In this document: in pieces, positions 16,166-23,154 of the stretch
Layout of the letters: every line of letters begins with the position of its first letter
Position numbering within the stretch: position 1 is the stretch's first letter
From: CAZKZZ01 sp964557375
GTDB lineage: Bacteria; Spirochaetota; Spirochaetia; SPDA01; CAZJBZ01
Direction of reading: 5' to 3'
Assembly: GCA_964557375.1 (NCBI GenBank)
Contig: CAZKZZ010000036.1
Span: 1 to 26,119 of the forward strand
DNA: 26,119 bases
Program-made: the position numbers and the translations under genes
The notes under the pieces: generated by a model
What the model saw: only the letters and a program-made list of their open reading frames with translations
The model's database searches: none
Told to the model about the DNA's origin: nothing

Positions 16166-17558
16166 CAAACTGTTCCACCAGTACTCCGGGCAGATACCGG
16201 GCGGCTTCTATGATGACCTCTTTATATCTTCCATATACACAGGAGATGTGGTGCGGATAGGGCCCGTAGATCAGCTTTCGTTCCCACCGCTTCCAATTCT
16301 CCGCTTCCGCCCACACGTAGTTGTTTTGGGTAAACGGACCGGGTACAGTCTTCACCTCTCCCAAACCGATCCTGTATTCATCCTGCTCCCCGTCAAAGCG
16401 GAGCAGTGTCAACTCGCCTTCCTTCGTTTTCCAGTGGGACATCCCCGGATACTCGCTCCGCCACAGCCAGTGTACTCCCAGTTTCGGTTTTACGGATTCA
16501 TCAGCCAAGGAAGGCGGCCAGGATGTGTGCCAGAGGAGAAATGCATTCTTGTTTTCCGGATGGCGGATCGTCACGTCGGAGAGAAAGGTAGGCCCGTCGT
16601 CGAGTGCGGCCGCCTGGAGCATCAGGGAACTGATAACCCCGTGAATGTCCGTCTCCGTTCCTACGGGTATTCCCATATCGTTGAGCACCGCGTAGACCCA
16701 GGCTTGATCAACCCCGAGCTCGTAGACGAGGGTCTGTATGTTCTGGATGGCAATCCCGTGGAGGTCCTGTTTTTCTACAATGGAGAGGATTTCGTCCCGT
16801 AAAGCGAGAAGGATGACGAGCTGTGCATCATCGGTAAACCCTTCCAGGTCGAAATCACGCTTCAGCTCCCGGATCTGTGCTTTGTAGTGAGGCCCGCCGG
16901 CAGCAGCCCGTTTTTTGGTTTCCGCTACAACCTGGGCTAAGTCTTTTGGCCATATTTCTACATCGAAACGGTCGAGGAGGGTGCTCTCGTTTATTATGGT
17001 AGTAAAGAAAAAATCCACCCTCGGGCCGATTTGTCCGATTCGTATCTTTTTACAAGATTTTATAACTGAAGCGACCCGGATAAATTGGTGAAACTCTTTT
17101 TCGAATACAGGATCATCGATAGGACAATTTTCTATGTAGGTAAAGGGGACTCTCAGTTTATTGAGCACCTTACTGCTTGCCATAAGCCCGCAGAGCGTGT
17201 CCCGGGTCCGAGCTCCGTTCTCCAAGGGGGGATCATCAACAGGTCCCCACAGCAGAAACGGAAGGTCCAACCTCCGTCCCAATAACCCGACCAATCCTTC
17301 CGTACCGAAATTGCAGTGCGGGCAGAACACCGCATCGATCTTTTCCGCCTTTAGAAAATCCACAACAGGATCGATGTCTTTCATCTCATAAATAAGGCCG
17401 TTCTCTACGATCGATTCTATCCCAACAAAGGTAATTCCCCACGCTTTGAGTTTTGCCTCTATCTCCGACTTTATCCGCATGGTCTCGTTGCGGTCAAAGA
17501 TAAACTTCGAGATTGGGACAAATCCTACTTTGATATCTGCAAGCTTCCGTTTATACAT
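16158..17558 (-). CDS. L-fucose/L-arabinose isomerase-family protein
   Basis: This 466-residue protein resembles the fucose isomerase-related family, which interconverts aldoses and ketoses using Mn2+. The core motif GTETDIHGVISSLMLQA at 300-316 supplies E302. D328 in LSDV and H344 in LLWHTS match the Glu/Asp/His metal triad of FucI. The N-terminal half has the Rossmann-like segments VGFVPI, AVFCPHCNFGTEG and IGQIGPRVDFF found in the family. It is shorter than E. coli FucI (about 590 residues) and closer to the shorter COG2407-type members, many of which have unknown substrates. It is the first gene of the operon with the PHP protein, LacI regulator and kinase, and should feed a ketose to the kinase. 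The ATG at 17558 has GGGGAGAG upstream, and a strong promoter lies 54 bp away. Confidence 0.87.
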   Translation of the reverse strand: MYKRKLADIKVGFVPISKFIFDRNETMRIKSEIEAKLKAWGITFVGIESIVENGLIYEMKDIDPVVDFLKAEKIDAVFCPHCNFGTEGLVGLLGRRLDLPFLLWGPVDDPPLENGARTRDTLCGLMASSKVLNKLRVPFTYIENCPIDDPVFEKEFHQFIRVASVIKSCKKIRIGQIGPRVDFFFTTIINESTLLDRFDVEIWPKDLAQVVAETKKRAAAGGPHYKAQIRELKRDFDLEGFTDDAQLVILLALRDEILSIVEKQDLHGIAIQNIQTLVYELGVDQAWVYAVLNDMGIPVGTETDIHGVISSLMLQAAALDDGPTFLSDVTIRHPENKNAFLLWHTSWPPSLADESVKPKLGVHWLWRSEYPGMSHWKTKEGELTLLRFDGEQDEYRIGLGEVKTVPGPFTQNNYVWAEAENWKRWERKLIYGPYPHHISCVYGRYKEVIIEAARYLPGVLVEQFDE

Positions 17559-17578
17559 AATTCTCTCCCCGGCAGATG

Positions 17579-17611
17579 TGCAATTATGCGCAAAATACTC
17601 TGCAATTTTGC
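17579..17611. promoter_or_regulatory. Operator array of the isomerase operon (11-bp units)
   Basis: TGCAATTATGC (17579-17589) and TGCAATTTTGC (17601-17611) start exactly 22 bp apart, separated by GCAAAATACTC. The unit next to the promoter, extended by one A, is the palindrome TGCAATTTTGCA. It directly abuts the -10 box, with no gap. The same unit and placement recur upstream of the URO-D gene at 18983. The LacI protein of the operon is the likeliest ligand. Confidence 0.65.
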
Positions 17612-17640
17612 ATTCTAATTGAAAAGGGCCCCGCTGTCAA
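17612..17640 (-). promoter_or_regulatory. Promoter of the isomerase-PHP-lacI-kinase operon
   Basis: On the minus strand a perfect TTGACA (17640-17635), a 17-bp spacer and TAGAAT (17617-17612) precede the isomerase start at 17558. The predicted transcription start, near 17605, lies inside the repeat array, as expected for a repressed promoter. Confidence 0.75.
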
Positions 17641-17660
17641 TCATTTTTAAGGTGCGCTTG

Positions 17661-18983
17661 TTATCTGCTTGCATACCTGCGGAACCGGTCGTTGTCGGTA
17701 ACATCACTTCCGGCCGCCTTTTGCCGCTGCAGCTCATCGATCCGTTCATAGATTGCGTTTACGTTTTGCTGTTTTTGCGGCAGCGGTACGTTGATAAGCG
17801 GGTCTTCTTCTACCGGTCTGCCCCGGCCGTCTATAGTCAGTTTACCCTTCTCGCTCTCGGGGGTGTCGAAGTATCCCCGGTAGCTGCCGTATCCGGTTAT
17901 CACGATGCAGTTGTCCTTGCTGTACTGGACGATTGCAGGGAGATAGTAGTCGTGGTACATGGCCACTGTATCCATACTCTCCCACCCCTGGTCGTCCCAG
18001 CCTACGGTACGGTCACTGATACCGATGAAAAGTCCGATTCCGCTGTCGAGAATGGTCCTCACCGCTTCGGGCCGTATTTCGATGGGGCTTAAGTGGCCGT
18101 TTACAGCGCGCAGGTTTTTCGTAGCAAACACCTGGTCGAAAAACCGCTCGAAGTTGCCGCAGCTGTGAAAATATATCCCTCCGAACGACTCCGAGACGCG
18201 GTCGAGATACTGCAGCCCGAACTCTTCGTAGAGGGCGGGGCTCATGTTTATCATCTGGTCCTCGGAGACCGCAATTCCGTCGTTCGTCGAGACGAGCGGG
18301 AACAGATGCACCGGAAAGGCCGGGTTTTCGATCCGCTCGAGCTGCTCACTGTAGAACTCGATAAAGGTCTCCGTTACCAGGTCTAGGATGTAGTGCATCT
18401 CTTTCGGGTTATCGTAGAGACTCATATAGAAGTTTTCCGTCTCCCACATGATAGAGACCACATCGAGCGGGCTTTGAGGATCTGTTGTGCCGATGGGGAC
18501 CTGCCATCCGGTTGCTTCCCCCCACACTTTCTGGGTCTCGAAAATACGCCGAAATACGGGGTGGTCTAAGTCAGGTTTTTTAAGCGAATACACATCCTCT
18601 GCTTTTTTGATGATCGGGTCCGATACGACCGGATCTCCGTTGTGCTGAACGTGGGTCTTACAGCCGAACGCTTCGGCAATGATAGTGACCCCCTCGAACG
18701 GATCGAGAAAGGGGACGAAATCGGAGCCTGCCTGCATGGACATGATGTTCTTCGAGAGCGCTGCCATCAGGTTCTTCTCAGGGTCGTAGAACAGTTCATG
18801 CCGGGGAAAGAGTGAGGTTTGGCTCACCTGCCACACCGGTATGCGGTCCGGCGGTGTGAGATGGAGTGCATCGGTACACCGTTTGAGTGATTCTCTAAGC
18901 CGCAGTTCATTTTCCGCGTACAGCTTTTCTTGGGTCTTAACGAGATATCCTAAATCCGGTTTGATTTCTACAGGCTGATTCAT
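17661..18983 (-). CDS. URO-D-fold protein, zinc-type (HxC) variant
   Basis: A 440-residue member of the uroporphyrinogen decarboxylase/methyltransferase superfamily. Matching blocks include LHLTPPDRIPVWQ near residues 40-52, NDGIAVSEDQMINMSPALYE at 234-253, and FHSCGNF at 272-278. H273 and C275 match the His-x-Cys zinc ligands of cobamide methyltransferases such as MtaA. It has about 50 more residues than the paralogue at 852-2027, with a long N-terminal extension. It is not expected to be the haem enzyme. It shares a repeat-type operator with the isomerase/kinase operon just downstream, so it probably works on the same substrate. Methyl transfer from an O-methyl sugar is a possibility, but no corrinoid protein is encoded nearby. 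The ATG at 18983 has AGGAGAG upstream. Confidence 0.84.
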   Translation of the reverse strand: MNQPVEIKPDLGYLVKTQEKLYAENELRLRESLKRCTDALHLTPPDRIPVWQVSQTSLFPRHELFYDPEKNLMAALSKNIMSMQAGSDFVPFLDPFEGVTIIAEAFGCKTHVQHNGDPVVSDPIIKKAEDVYSLKKPDLDHPVFRRIFETQKVWGEATGWQVPIGTTDPQSPLDVVSIMWETENFYMSLYDNPKEMHYILDLVTETFIEFYSEQLERIENPAFPVHLFPLVSTNDGIAVSEDQMINMSPALYEEFGLQYLDRVSESFGGIYFHSCGNFERFFDQVFATKNLRAVNGHLSPIEIRPEAVRTILDSGIGLFIGISDRTVGWDDQGWESMDTVAMYHDYYLPAIVQYSKDNCIVITGYGSYRGYFDTPESEKGKLTIDGRGRPVEEDPLINVPLPQKQQNVNAIYERIDELQRQKAAGSDVTDNDRFRRYASR

Positions 18984-19028
18984 AAAGTCCGCTCTCTCCT
19001 ATAAGCTTGAATATACTTTTCAATTGAA

Positions 19029-19061
19029 TGCAACTTTAATGCAATTTTGCCGCAATTTTGC
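19029..19061. promoter_or_regulatory. Three tandem 11-bp operator repeats before the URO-D gene
   Basis: TGCAACTTTAA (19029-19039), TGCAATTTTGC (19040-19050) and CGCAATTTTGC (19051-19061) follow each other without spacing, one helical turn apart. The last unit directly abuts the -10 box of the promoter, the same geometry as at the isomerase operon. Cooperative binding by one regulator, probably the LacI protein at 12646-13653, is inferred. Confidence 0.7.
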
Positions 19062-19090
19062 ACTATACTCGAGAGGAGGATATCTGTCAA
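19062..19090 (-). promoter_or_regulatory. Promoter of the URO-D-like gene
   Basis: On the minus strand a perfect TTGACA (19090-19085), a 17-bp spacer and TATAGT (19067-19062) direct transcription toward the start at 18983, with a leader of about 70 bases that crosses the 11-bp repeats. Confidence 0.72.
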
Positions 19091-19119
19091 TGATTCCACT
19101 GTGTGGATAAAGTGTATGG

Positions 19120-19148
19120 TTGACATGTAATTCGTATTGTAGCATATT
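19120..19148 (+). promoter_or_regulatory. Promoter of the toxin-antitoxin pair
   Basis: TTGACA (19120-19125), a 17-bp spacer and CATATT (19143-19148) point toward the antitoxin gene. The expected start of transcription coincides with or nearly touches the ATG at 19155, and there is no ribosome site, so a leaderless message is predicted. Confidence 0.55.
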
Positions 19149-19154
19149 GGTATT

Positions 19155-19364
19155 ATGAAAAAACATATAAGTATTACTATTGATGATCAAGTTCTACAAG
19201 TATTGAAAAAGATAGCAAAGGCAAATCACAGTTCCCTGAGCAGGATAATGGAAATAGCTGCCGCCGACTACACACGGCAAAGATTAAAAGAAACAAATCC
19301 TATACCGACAAGCACGGCCTATTTTAATGGGACTTTTTCTAGAGAAGAAACGTATGATCGATAA
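19155..19364 (+). CDS. Antitoxin of a VapBC-like pair (ribbon-helix-helix type)
   Basis: A 69-residue protein beginning KKHISITIDDQVLQVLKKIA, which fits the beta strand plus first helix of a ribbon-helix-helix DNA-binding fold. The second helix follows at SLSRIMEIAAADYTRQRL. The C-terminal tail (TSTAYFNGTFSREETYDR) would wrap the toxin and neutralise it. The ATG at 19155 lacks a Shine-Dalgarno sequence. Its last 11 bases overlap the PIN toxin gene, the usual antitoxin-first order that keeps the two in balance. The pair probably represses its own promoter at 19120-19148. Identification rests on fold pattern and context. Confidence 0.75.
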   Translation: MKKHISITIDDQVLQVLKKIAKANHSSLSRIMEIAAADYTRQRLKETNPIPTSTAYFNGTFSREETYDR

Positions 19365-19806
19365 AAGCCTTGATATCCTTATCGATACGAATATCCTTAT
19401 ATATTCAACGCTGAAAAACGATACAAGATACCAAACCGCGCAGTCTATTTTGTTGGAGAATACTGAATATTCCGGTTACAAATATACAACGACACAAAAT
19501 TTGGGAGAAATGTATCCGAATCTTACCGGCCCTAAAATGTCAGAACCGGACGACCCTGTTTTGGCGAGAGAAAAAATCGAAAGCATAGCGGCCCTTCCGG
19601 ATGTTACTGTGTTACCCCTCACAAATGATATCGTTTCTCTCGCACTGGAATTATCGCAAAAATACGGTATCCGCCGACAAAAATATTTCGACATGCAGAT
19701 CGCAGCTTTTATGCTTCGCTATTCCATCCCTTTACTCATCACGGAAAACACAAAAGATTTTGAAGGTATAGAAAATATTATCCCGGTAAATCCCTTTTTA
19801 AAGTAA
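19354..19806 (+). CDS. vapC: PIN-domain ribonuclease toxin (VapC-like)
   Basis: From the ATG at 19354 the protein has 150 residues; an upstream in-frame ATG at 19327 would add a poor leader inside the antitoxin gene. The PIN signature is clear: D11-x-N13 in ILIDTNILIYS, E52 in LGEMYPN, D113 in KYFDMQIAA, and D135 in TENTKDFEG. These acidic residues coordinate Mg2+/Mn2+ for single-strand RNA cleavage. Known VapC toxins cut tRNA or rRNA and stop growth until the antitoxin recovers; the target here is unknown. Base composition is more AT-rich than the sugar cluster to its left, consistent with transfer. Three bases after its stop begins a decayed minus-strand gene end. Confidence 0.87.
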   Translation: MIDKSLDILIDTNILIYSTLKNDTRYQTAQSILLENTEYSGYKYTTTQNLGEMYPNLTGPKMSEPDDPVLAREKIESIAALPDVTVLPLTNDIVSLALELSQKYGIRRQKYFDMQIAAFMLRYSIPLLITENTKDFEGIENIIPVNPFLK

Positions 19807-19905
19807 TCACCTCGGCCTCACCCATATCGGGGAAGACCAGGTCATCTGCCCGTTGTGCTGTATTGCGCCATGGTAAGACTATTCCGCTTTCACACTAACC
19901 TGTAC
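19807..19905 (-). pseudogene. Relic 3' end of a PHP/DUF3604-type gene
   Basis: Minus-strand translation in one frame reads VQVSVKAE, a TAG stop (19881-19879), then SYHGAIQHNGQ followed by MTWSSPIWVRPR and a TGA stop at 19809-19807. The ending matches AWSSPIWVRVKG at the C-terminus of the intact protein at 13664-16165, and the DNA shares CCCATATCGG with that gene. About 33 codons remain. The upstream part is gone, replaced by the promoter of the ABC operon. It is a broken paralogue, not a repeat of the intact gene, since the flanking codons differ. Confidence 0.68.
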
Positions 19906-19914
19906 TTTTTTTTC

Positions 19915-19943
19915 TTGACAAGTGTGATATTCGGGTCTAGAAT
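19915..19943 (+). promoter_or_regulatory. Promoter of the second ABC-sulfatase-ROK operon
   Basis: A perfect TTGACA (19915-19920), a 17-bp spacer and TAGAAT (19938-19943) precede the binding-protein start at 20001. It gives a leader of about 50 bases that contains a perfect inverted repeat. Confidence 0.75.
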
Positions 19944-19952
19944 GTAGCTAAA

Positions 19953-19975
19953 TTGTTCACCATTTTGGTGAACAA
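19953..19975. promoter_or_regulatory. Inverted repeat, probable ROK-repressor operator
   Basis: TTGTTCACC (19953-19961) and GGTGAACAA (19967-19975) are perfect complements around ATTTT. The repeat lies about 9 bp after the -10 box, over the first transcribed bases, where a bound repressor blocks RNA polymerase. The ROK regulator encoded at the end of the operon is the natural candidate. Confidence 0.72.
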
Positions 19976-20000
19976 AATTTTATCCAAAAAGGAGTCATGT

Positions 20001-21263
20001 ATGAAACATGCAAAAAAAGCTCTCCTTGTATTGTCATTTATTCTCGCAGCCTCTTTCATTTTTGCTGCCGGTCAGCAGGAAGGAAGTACAGAATCTTCGG
20101 AAACTGGGCCACAAACAATCACATGTTGGATGCCCGGTCAGGAAGCTACAATACGCAGCACTTATGAAGGTATTATCGAAGCCTATGAGAAAGAAAATCC
20201 GAATATAACAGTAGAGTACGTTCAAGTGCCCTGGGGAGAATGGTTTACCAAATTGAGTACAGCAATCGCCGGGAACATGGTCCCGGATGTCAGCGGATTG
20301 GGGTACGGCCAGTTTGGAATGATGTGCACTAAAGATGTGTTGGCGGAAATACCGGACGACCCCAAATTCAAATTGGAGGATGTTCAAGAGTGGGCATTAA
20401 AATCGGGTCAGTATAAGGGAAAACAGTATGCACTGTTTCTTCCGTCCACGTATCCGTTCGGATACCGGATCGACCACTTCGAAGAAGCGGGCCTTGATCC
20501 GGACAAGCCGCCTCGTGACTGGGACCAATTGACGGATTATGCGGTCAAATTAACTGAACGGACCGGTAGCGATGTTACAAGGGCCGGAATCGATATCCCC
20601 TATATTGGATTTGGTGAACAGATTTACCTTGTTTTCTATGCTCAGAAAAAAAAGAACGCTCAGCTGTGGGAAGAGGGCGGTAAGCCGGTTTTCTATAACC
20701 AGGAAGGGATCGACACGCTCAAATACTTGAGTGATCTGAGGATCGAACACGATGTCGTTGTTCCGAGTAATCAGCAGAGTCTGCAAGGAGCTGCTTTCGA
20801 AGCAGGCGTAGCTTCAATGGGGTTCCCTAAATCAATCGGCTTACCTACACTGATAAAGAGTAAACCCGGACAAGTAGGACTTACCACGCCCACAAAAGAA
20901 GTCGATAGCCGGGCCCTTACGTTAGGCACGTTCCTCTCTGTGTATAAAAATGCCAAAAACCAGGAAGGCGGCTTCGATTTTCTAGCCCATCTCTATTCGG
21001 AGGAGAGCATGTGGGCAATCTATAAAGGTATTCTTTTCCATCCGACACGAAACTCTTTATGGGACAAATTCCTAGAGGACGCACCCTACAATAAAGCACT
21101 CGCAGAATGTATGCAGATTAGTGTTAACTACAATATTCACCCTGAGTTCGGCCAGGCCCGCCAGATCGTGGCCGATGCTGTTGAAGAAGCCTTTTTCGAA
21201 ACCAAAACACCTGAACAGGCCCTCAAGGATGCTCACGAGAAAATGCTCGAACTCCTTGAATAA
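20001..21263 (+). CDS. Extracellular sugar-binding protein of second CUT1 ABC transporter
   Basis: A 420-residue family 1 solute-binding protein. The ATG at 20001 is preceded by AAAAAGGAG with suitable spacing and starts a normal signal peptide (MKHAKKALLVLSFILAASF, then IFAAGQQEG). A TTG-type extension from 19953 would run through the operator. There is no lipobox cysteine. Family segments include ITCWMPGQEATIRSTYEGII, TVEYVQVPWGEWFTKLSTAI, and MVPDVSGLGYGQFGMM. It delivers an unidentified sugar to the two permeases downstream. It differs clearly from the binding protein at 3874-5268 in sequence and length. A 13-bp hairpin follows its stop and probably sets its level above that of the permeases. 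Confidence 0.93.
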   Translation: MKHAKKALLVLSFILAASFIFAAGQQEGSTESSETGPQTITCWMPGQEATIRSTYEGIIEAYEKENPNITVEYVQVPWGEWFTKLSTAIAGNMVPDVSGLGYGQFGMMCTKDVLAEIPDDPKFKLEDVQEWALKSGQYKGKQYALFLPSTYPFGYRIDHFEEAGLDPDKPPRDWDQLTDYAVKLTERTGSDVTRAGIDIPYIGFGEQIYLVFYAQKKKNAQLWEEGGKPVFYNQEGIDTLKYLSDLRIEHDVVVPSNQQSLQGAAFEAGVASMGFPKSIGLPTLIKSKPGQVGLTTPTKEVDSRALTLGTFLSVYKNAKNQEGGFDFLAHLYSEESMWAIYKGILFHPTRNSLWDKFLEDAPYNKALAECMQISVNYNIHPEFGQARQIVADAVEEAFFETKTPEQALKDAHEKMLELLE

Positions 21264-21282
21264 ATACTACATCTAAATATGC

Positions 21283-21328
21283 ATCGCCTGCAGTACGGGT
21301 TCCGCCGGTTCCAACTACTGCAGGCGAT
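21283..21328 (+). promoter_or_regulatory. Intercistronic stem-loop after binding-protein gene
   Basis: ATCGCCTGCAGTA (21283-21295) and TACTGCAGGCGAT (21316-21328) form a perfect 13-bp stem with a 20-base loop containing two GGTTCC copies. It is followed by ATTTTAATA, a weak U-tract, so partial termination or 3'-end protection of the binding-protein message is likely. It occupies the same place as the hairpin at 3808-3834 in the other transporter operon. Confidence 0.75.
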
Positions 21329-21363
21329 ATTTTAATACAAAAAAATTGCAAATAGGATTTTCC

Positions 21364-22254
21364 ATGAGAAAAAAGAATAAAATCCAGCAACAGGACACAA
21401 TTGCTTATTTATTTATCCTCCCCAATTACCTTATCTATTTTGTCTTTATTCTAATACCTATTTTTATCGTGGTATTCTTAGGATTTACAGACTACGAATT
21501 GGTCAAACCACCTGCATTTATCGGTCTGCAAAATTTTTTTAAGTTGTTTACAGATCAGGATTTCTTGAAGGCCCTTAAAAATACATTTATCTACTGGATT
21601 GCAACCGTATTCGTCAGCATGATTATCGGACTTCTTCTTGCTATTCTCTTAAACAAGCCTGTACGTGGACGCGGTTTTTTCCGGGCAGCCTATTACCTTC
21701 CTAATGTTCTCTCTCTAGTTTCAGTATCAATCATGTGGCTCTGGATGTACGATCCTGCTAAAGGAGTGTTTAACACAATACTACGGGCAATAGGGTTACC
21801 TACTTCTGATTGGCTGCTCGATCCGAGTATAGCTCTGTTTTCGGTAATCGTTCCGAACATTTGGGCCATGCTTGGATTTAATATGGTCATATACCTAGCC
21901 GGGCTTCAGGGAATACCGGACCAATATTACGAAGCAGCGCGGATAGACGGGGCATCCGATATAAAACAATTTTTTAAAATAACCGTTCCCATGCTTCGTA
22001 CGGTATCCTTTTTTATTTTCGTCGTTTCGACGATAAAATCTTTTATGGTCTTCGATCAAATATACGTGATGACCAGGGGCGGACCGGTAAAGTCAACGAC
22101 AACTATAGCGTTCGAAGTGTACGAAAACGGATTTCAATATTTTAAAATGGGTTACGCAGCGGCAATGTCCTTTATCCTCCTCCTCATCGTAGCTCTTATT
22201 ACATTTGTCAATTTCACATACGGCAAGGAAGGGTATGGAGGGGAAATGACATGA
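21364..22254 (+). CDS. CUT1 sugar ABC transporter permease, MalF/UgpA type
   Basis: From the ATG at 21364 (TAGGA six bases before) the protein has 296 residues. A TTG 18 bases earlier lacks a ribosome site. Six hydrophobic segments are visible, beginning YLFILPNYLIYFVFILIPIF. The EAA loop reads YYEAARIDGASDIKQFFKIT and then VPML. It pairs with the MalG-type permease, whose start overlaps its stop by four bases (ATGA). It would transport the ligand of the upstream binding protein. The gene is AT-rich, like the rest of this operon. Confidence 0.94.
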   Translation: MRKKNKIQQQDTIAYLFILPNYLIYFVFILIPIFIVVFLGFTDYELVKPPAFIGLQNFFKLFTDQDFLKALKNTFIYWIATVFVSMIIGLLLAILLNKPVRGRGFFRAAYYLPNVLSLVSVSIMWLWMYDPAKGVFNTILRAIGLPTSDWLLDPSIALFSVIVPNIWAMLGFNMVIYLAGLQGIPDQYYEAARIDGASDIKQFFKITVPMLRTVSFFIFVVSTIKSFMVFDQIYVMTRGGPVKSTTTIAFEVYENGFQYFKMGYAAAMSFILLLIVALITFVNFTYGKEGYGGEMT

Positions 22255-23135
22255 TGAGCTCATTGAAGAAACAAACTACAAGTATAAAAGCGATCAAGTT
22301 TATCGTACTGGTTGTGTTTGCTCTGATTATGCTGTTCCCTCTGGCAATCATGGTCTCAACAGCTCTCAAAGGGGAAAATGAAATCTACATGCAGGAAAAA
22401 TTTACATTCATTCCCGAGGCTTGGCGATTTTCAAATTTCATCGATACACTCAAGGTGGCAAATTGGGGGAGATATTTTTTCAATTCCTTTTTTGTTACTT
22501 CCATTACTGTTATAGGGAGCCTGTTTTTCAACTCGCTCGCTGGATACAGTTTTGCGGTACTCCGATTCAGATTTCGCAATTTTCTTTTTATTTTCCTGCT
22601 TATTGGGATTATGATCCCATATCAATCGATAATCATTCCACAATACTTGATCATGAAATCTATCCCTTTTTTCGGAGGGAATAACCTTCTCGGGAAAGGT
22701 GGGGCCGGCTGGCTCGATACGTATTGGGCGCTCATCATTCCCCAATTATCGGGTTCAATAGGTATTTTTCTCTGTAGGCAGTACTATTTAAACATTCCGT
22801 ATGATCTTCACGAGGCAGCCAAAATCGACGGATGTAATCAATTTCAAACATTCATTAGAATATACATTCCATTAAGTAAACCTATTTATGCCAGTTTAGG
22901 TATTCTAAAAACCGTTGCCGTGTGGAACGACTTCTTCTATCCGCTCATCATGACGACAAGTGATTCAATGCGTACCGTTCAGTTAGGATTGCAGTCATAT
23001 CAGAATTATGCACTATTCAGATGGGACCTTCTCATGGCTGCTAATATTCTGGTATGTTTGCCTCTAGTGATTGCGTTTTTAATGCTGCAGCGGCTTTTTA
23101 TACAAACAGCAGTATCGAGCGGATTGAAAGCATAA
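22251..23135 (+). CDS. CUT1 sugar ABC transporter permease, MalG/UgpE type
   Basis: A 294-residue membrane protein with about six hydrophobic segments, the first near residues 15-34 (IKFIVLVVFALIMLFPLAIM). The EAA motif is DLHEAAKIDGCNQFQTFIRI followed by YIPL. It starts at ATG 22251, with another ATG one codon later. GGAGGGG stands just upstream, and the start overlaps the previous stop, so translation of the two permeases is coupled. No ATPase gene is present in this operon either. It is followed 19 bp later by the sulfatase, with AAGGAG between them, which suggests that the imported compound is sulfated. Confidence 0.94.
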   Translation: MMSSLKKQTTSIKAIKFIVLVVFALIMLFPLAIMVSTALKGENEIYMQEKFTFIPEAWRFSNFIDTLKVANWGRYFFNSFFVTSITVIGSLFFNSLAGYSFAVLRFRFRNFLFIFLLIGIMIPYQSIIIPQYLIMKSIPFFGGNNLLGKGGAGWLDTYWALIIPQLSGSIGIFLCRQYYLNIPYDLHEAAKIDGCNQFQTFIRIYIPLSKPIYASLGILKTVAVWNDFFYPLIMTTSDSMRTVQLGLQSYQNYALFRWDLLMAANILVCLPLVIAFLMLQRLFIQTAVSSGLKA

Positions 23136-23154
23136 AGGGCTAAGGAGAAAACAC

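Noticed and set aside
19029..19061. Tandem repeats considered as a CRISPR or VNTR
   Set aside because: Units are only 11 bp, have no spacers, number three, and align with a promoter -10 box, so an operator explains them better.
19095..19107. TCCAC-TGT-GTGGA palindrome between the divergent URO-D and vapBC promoters
   Set aside because: The arms are only five bases and no second copy was found. It could be an antitoxin operator, but there is not enough to support it.
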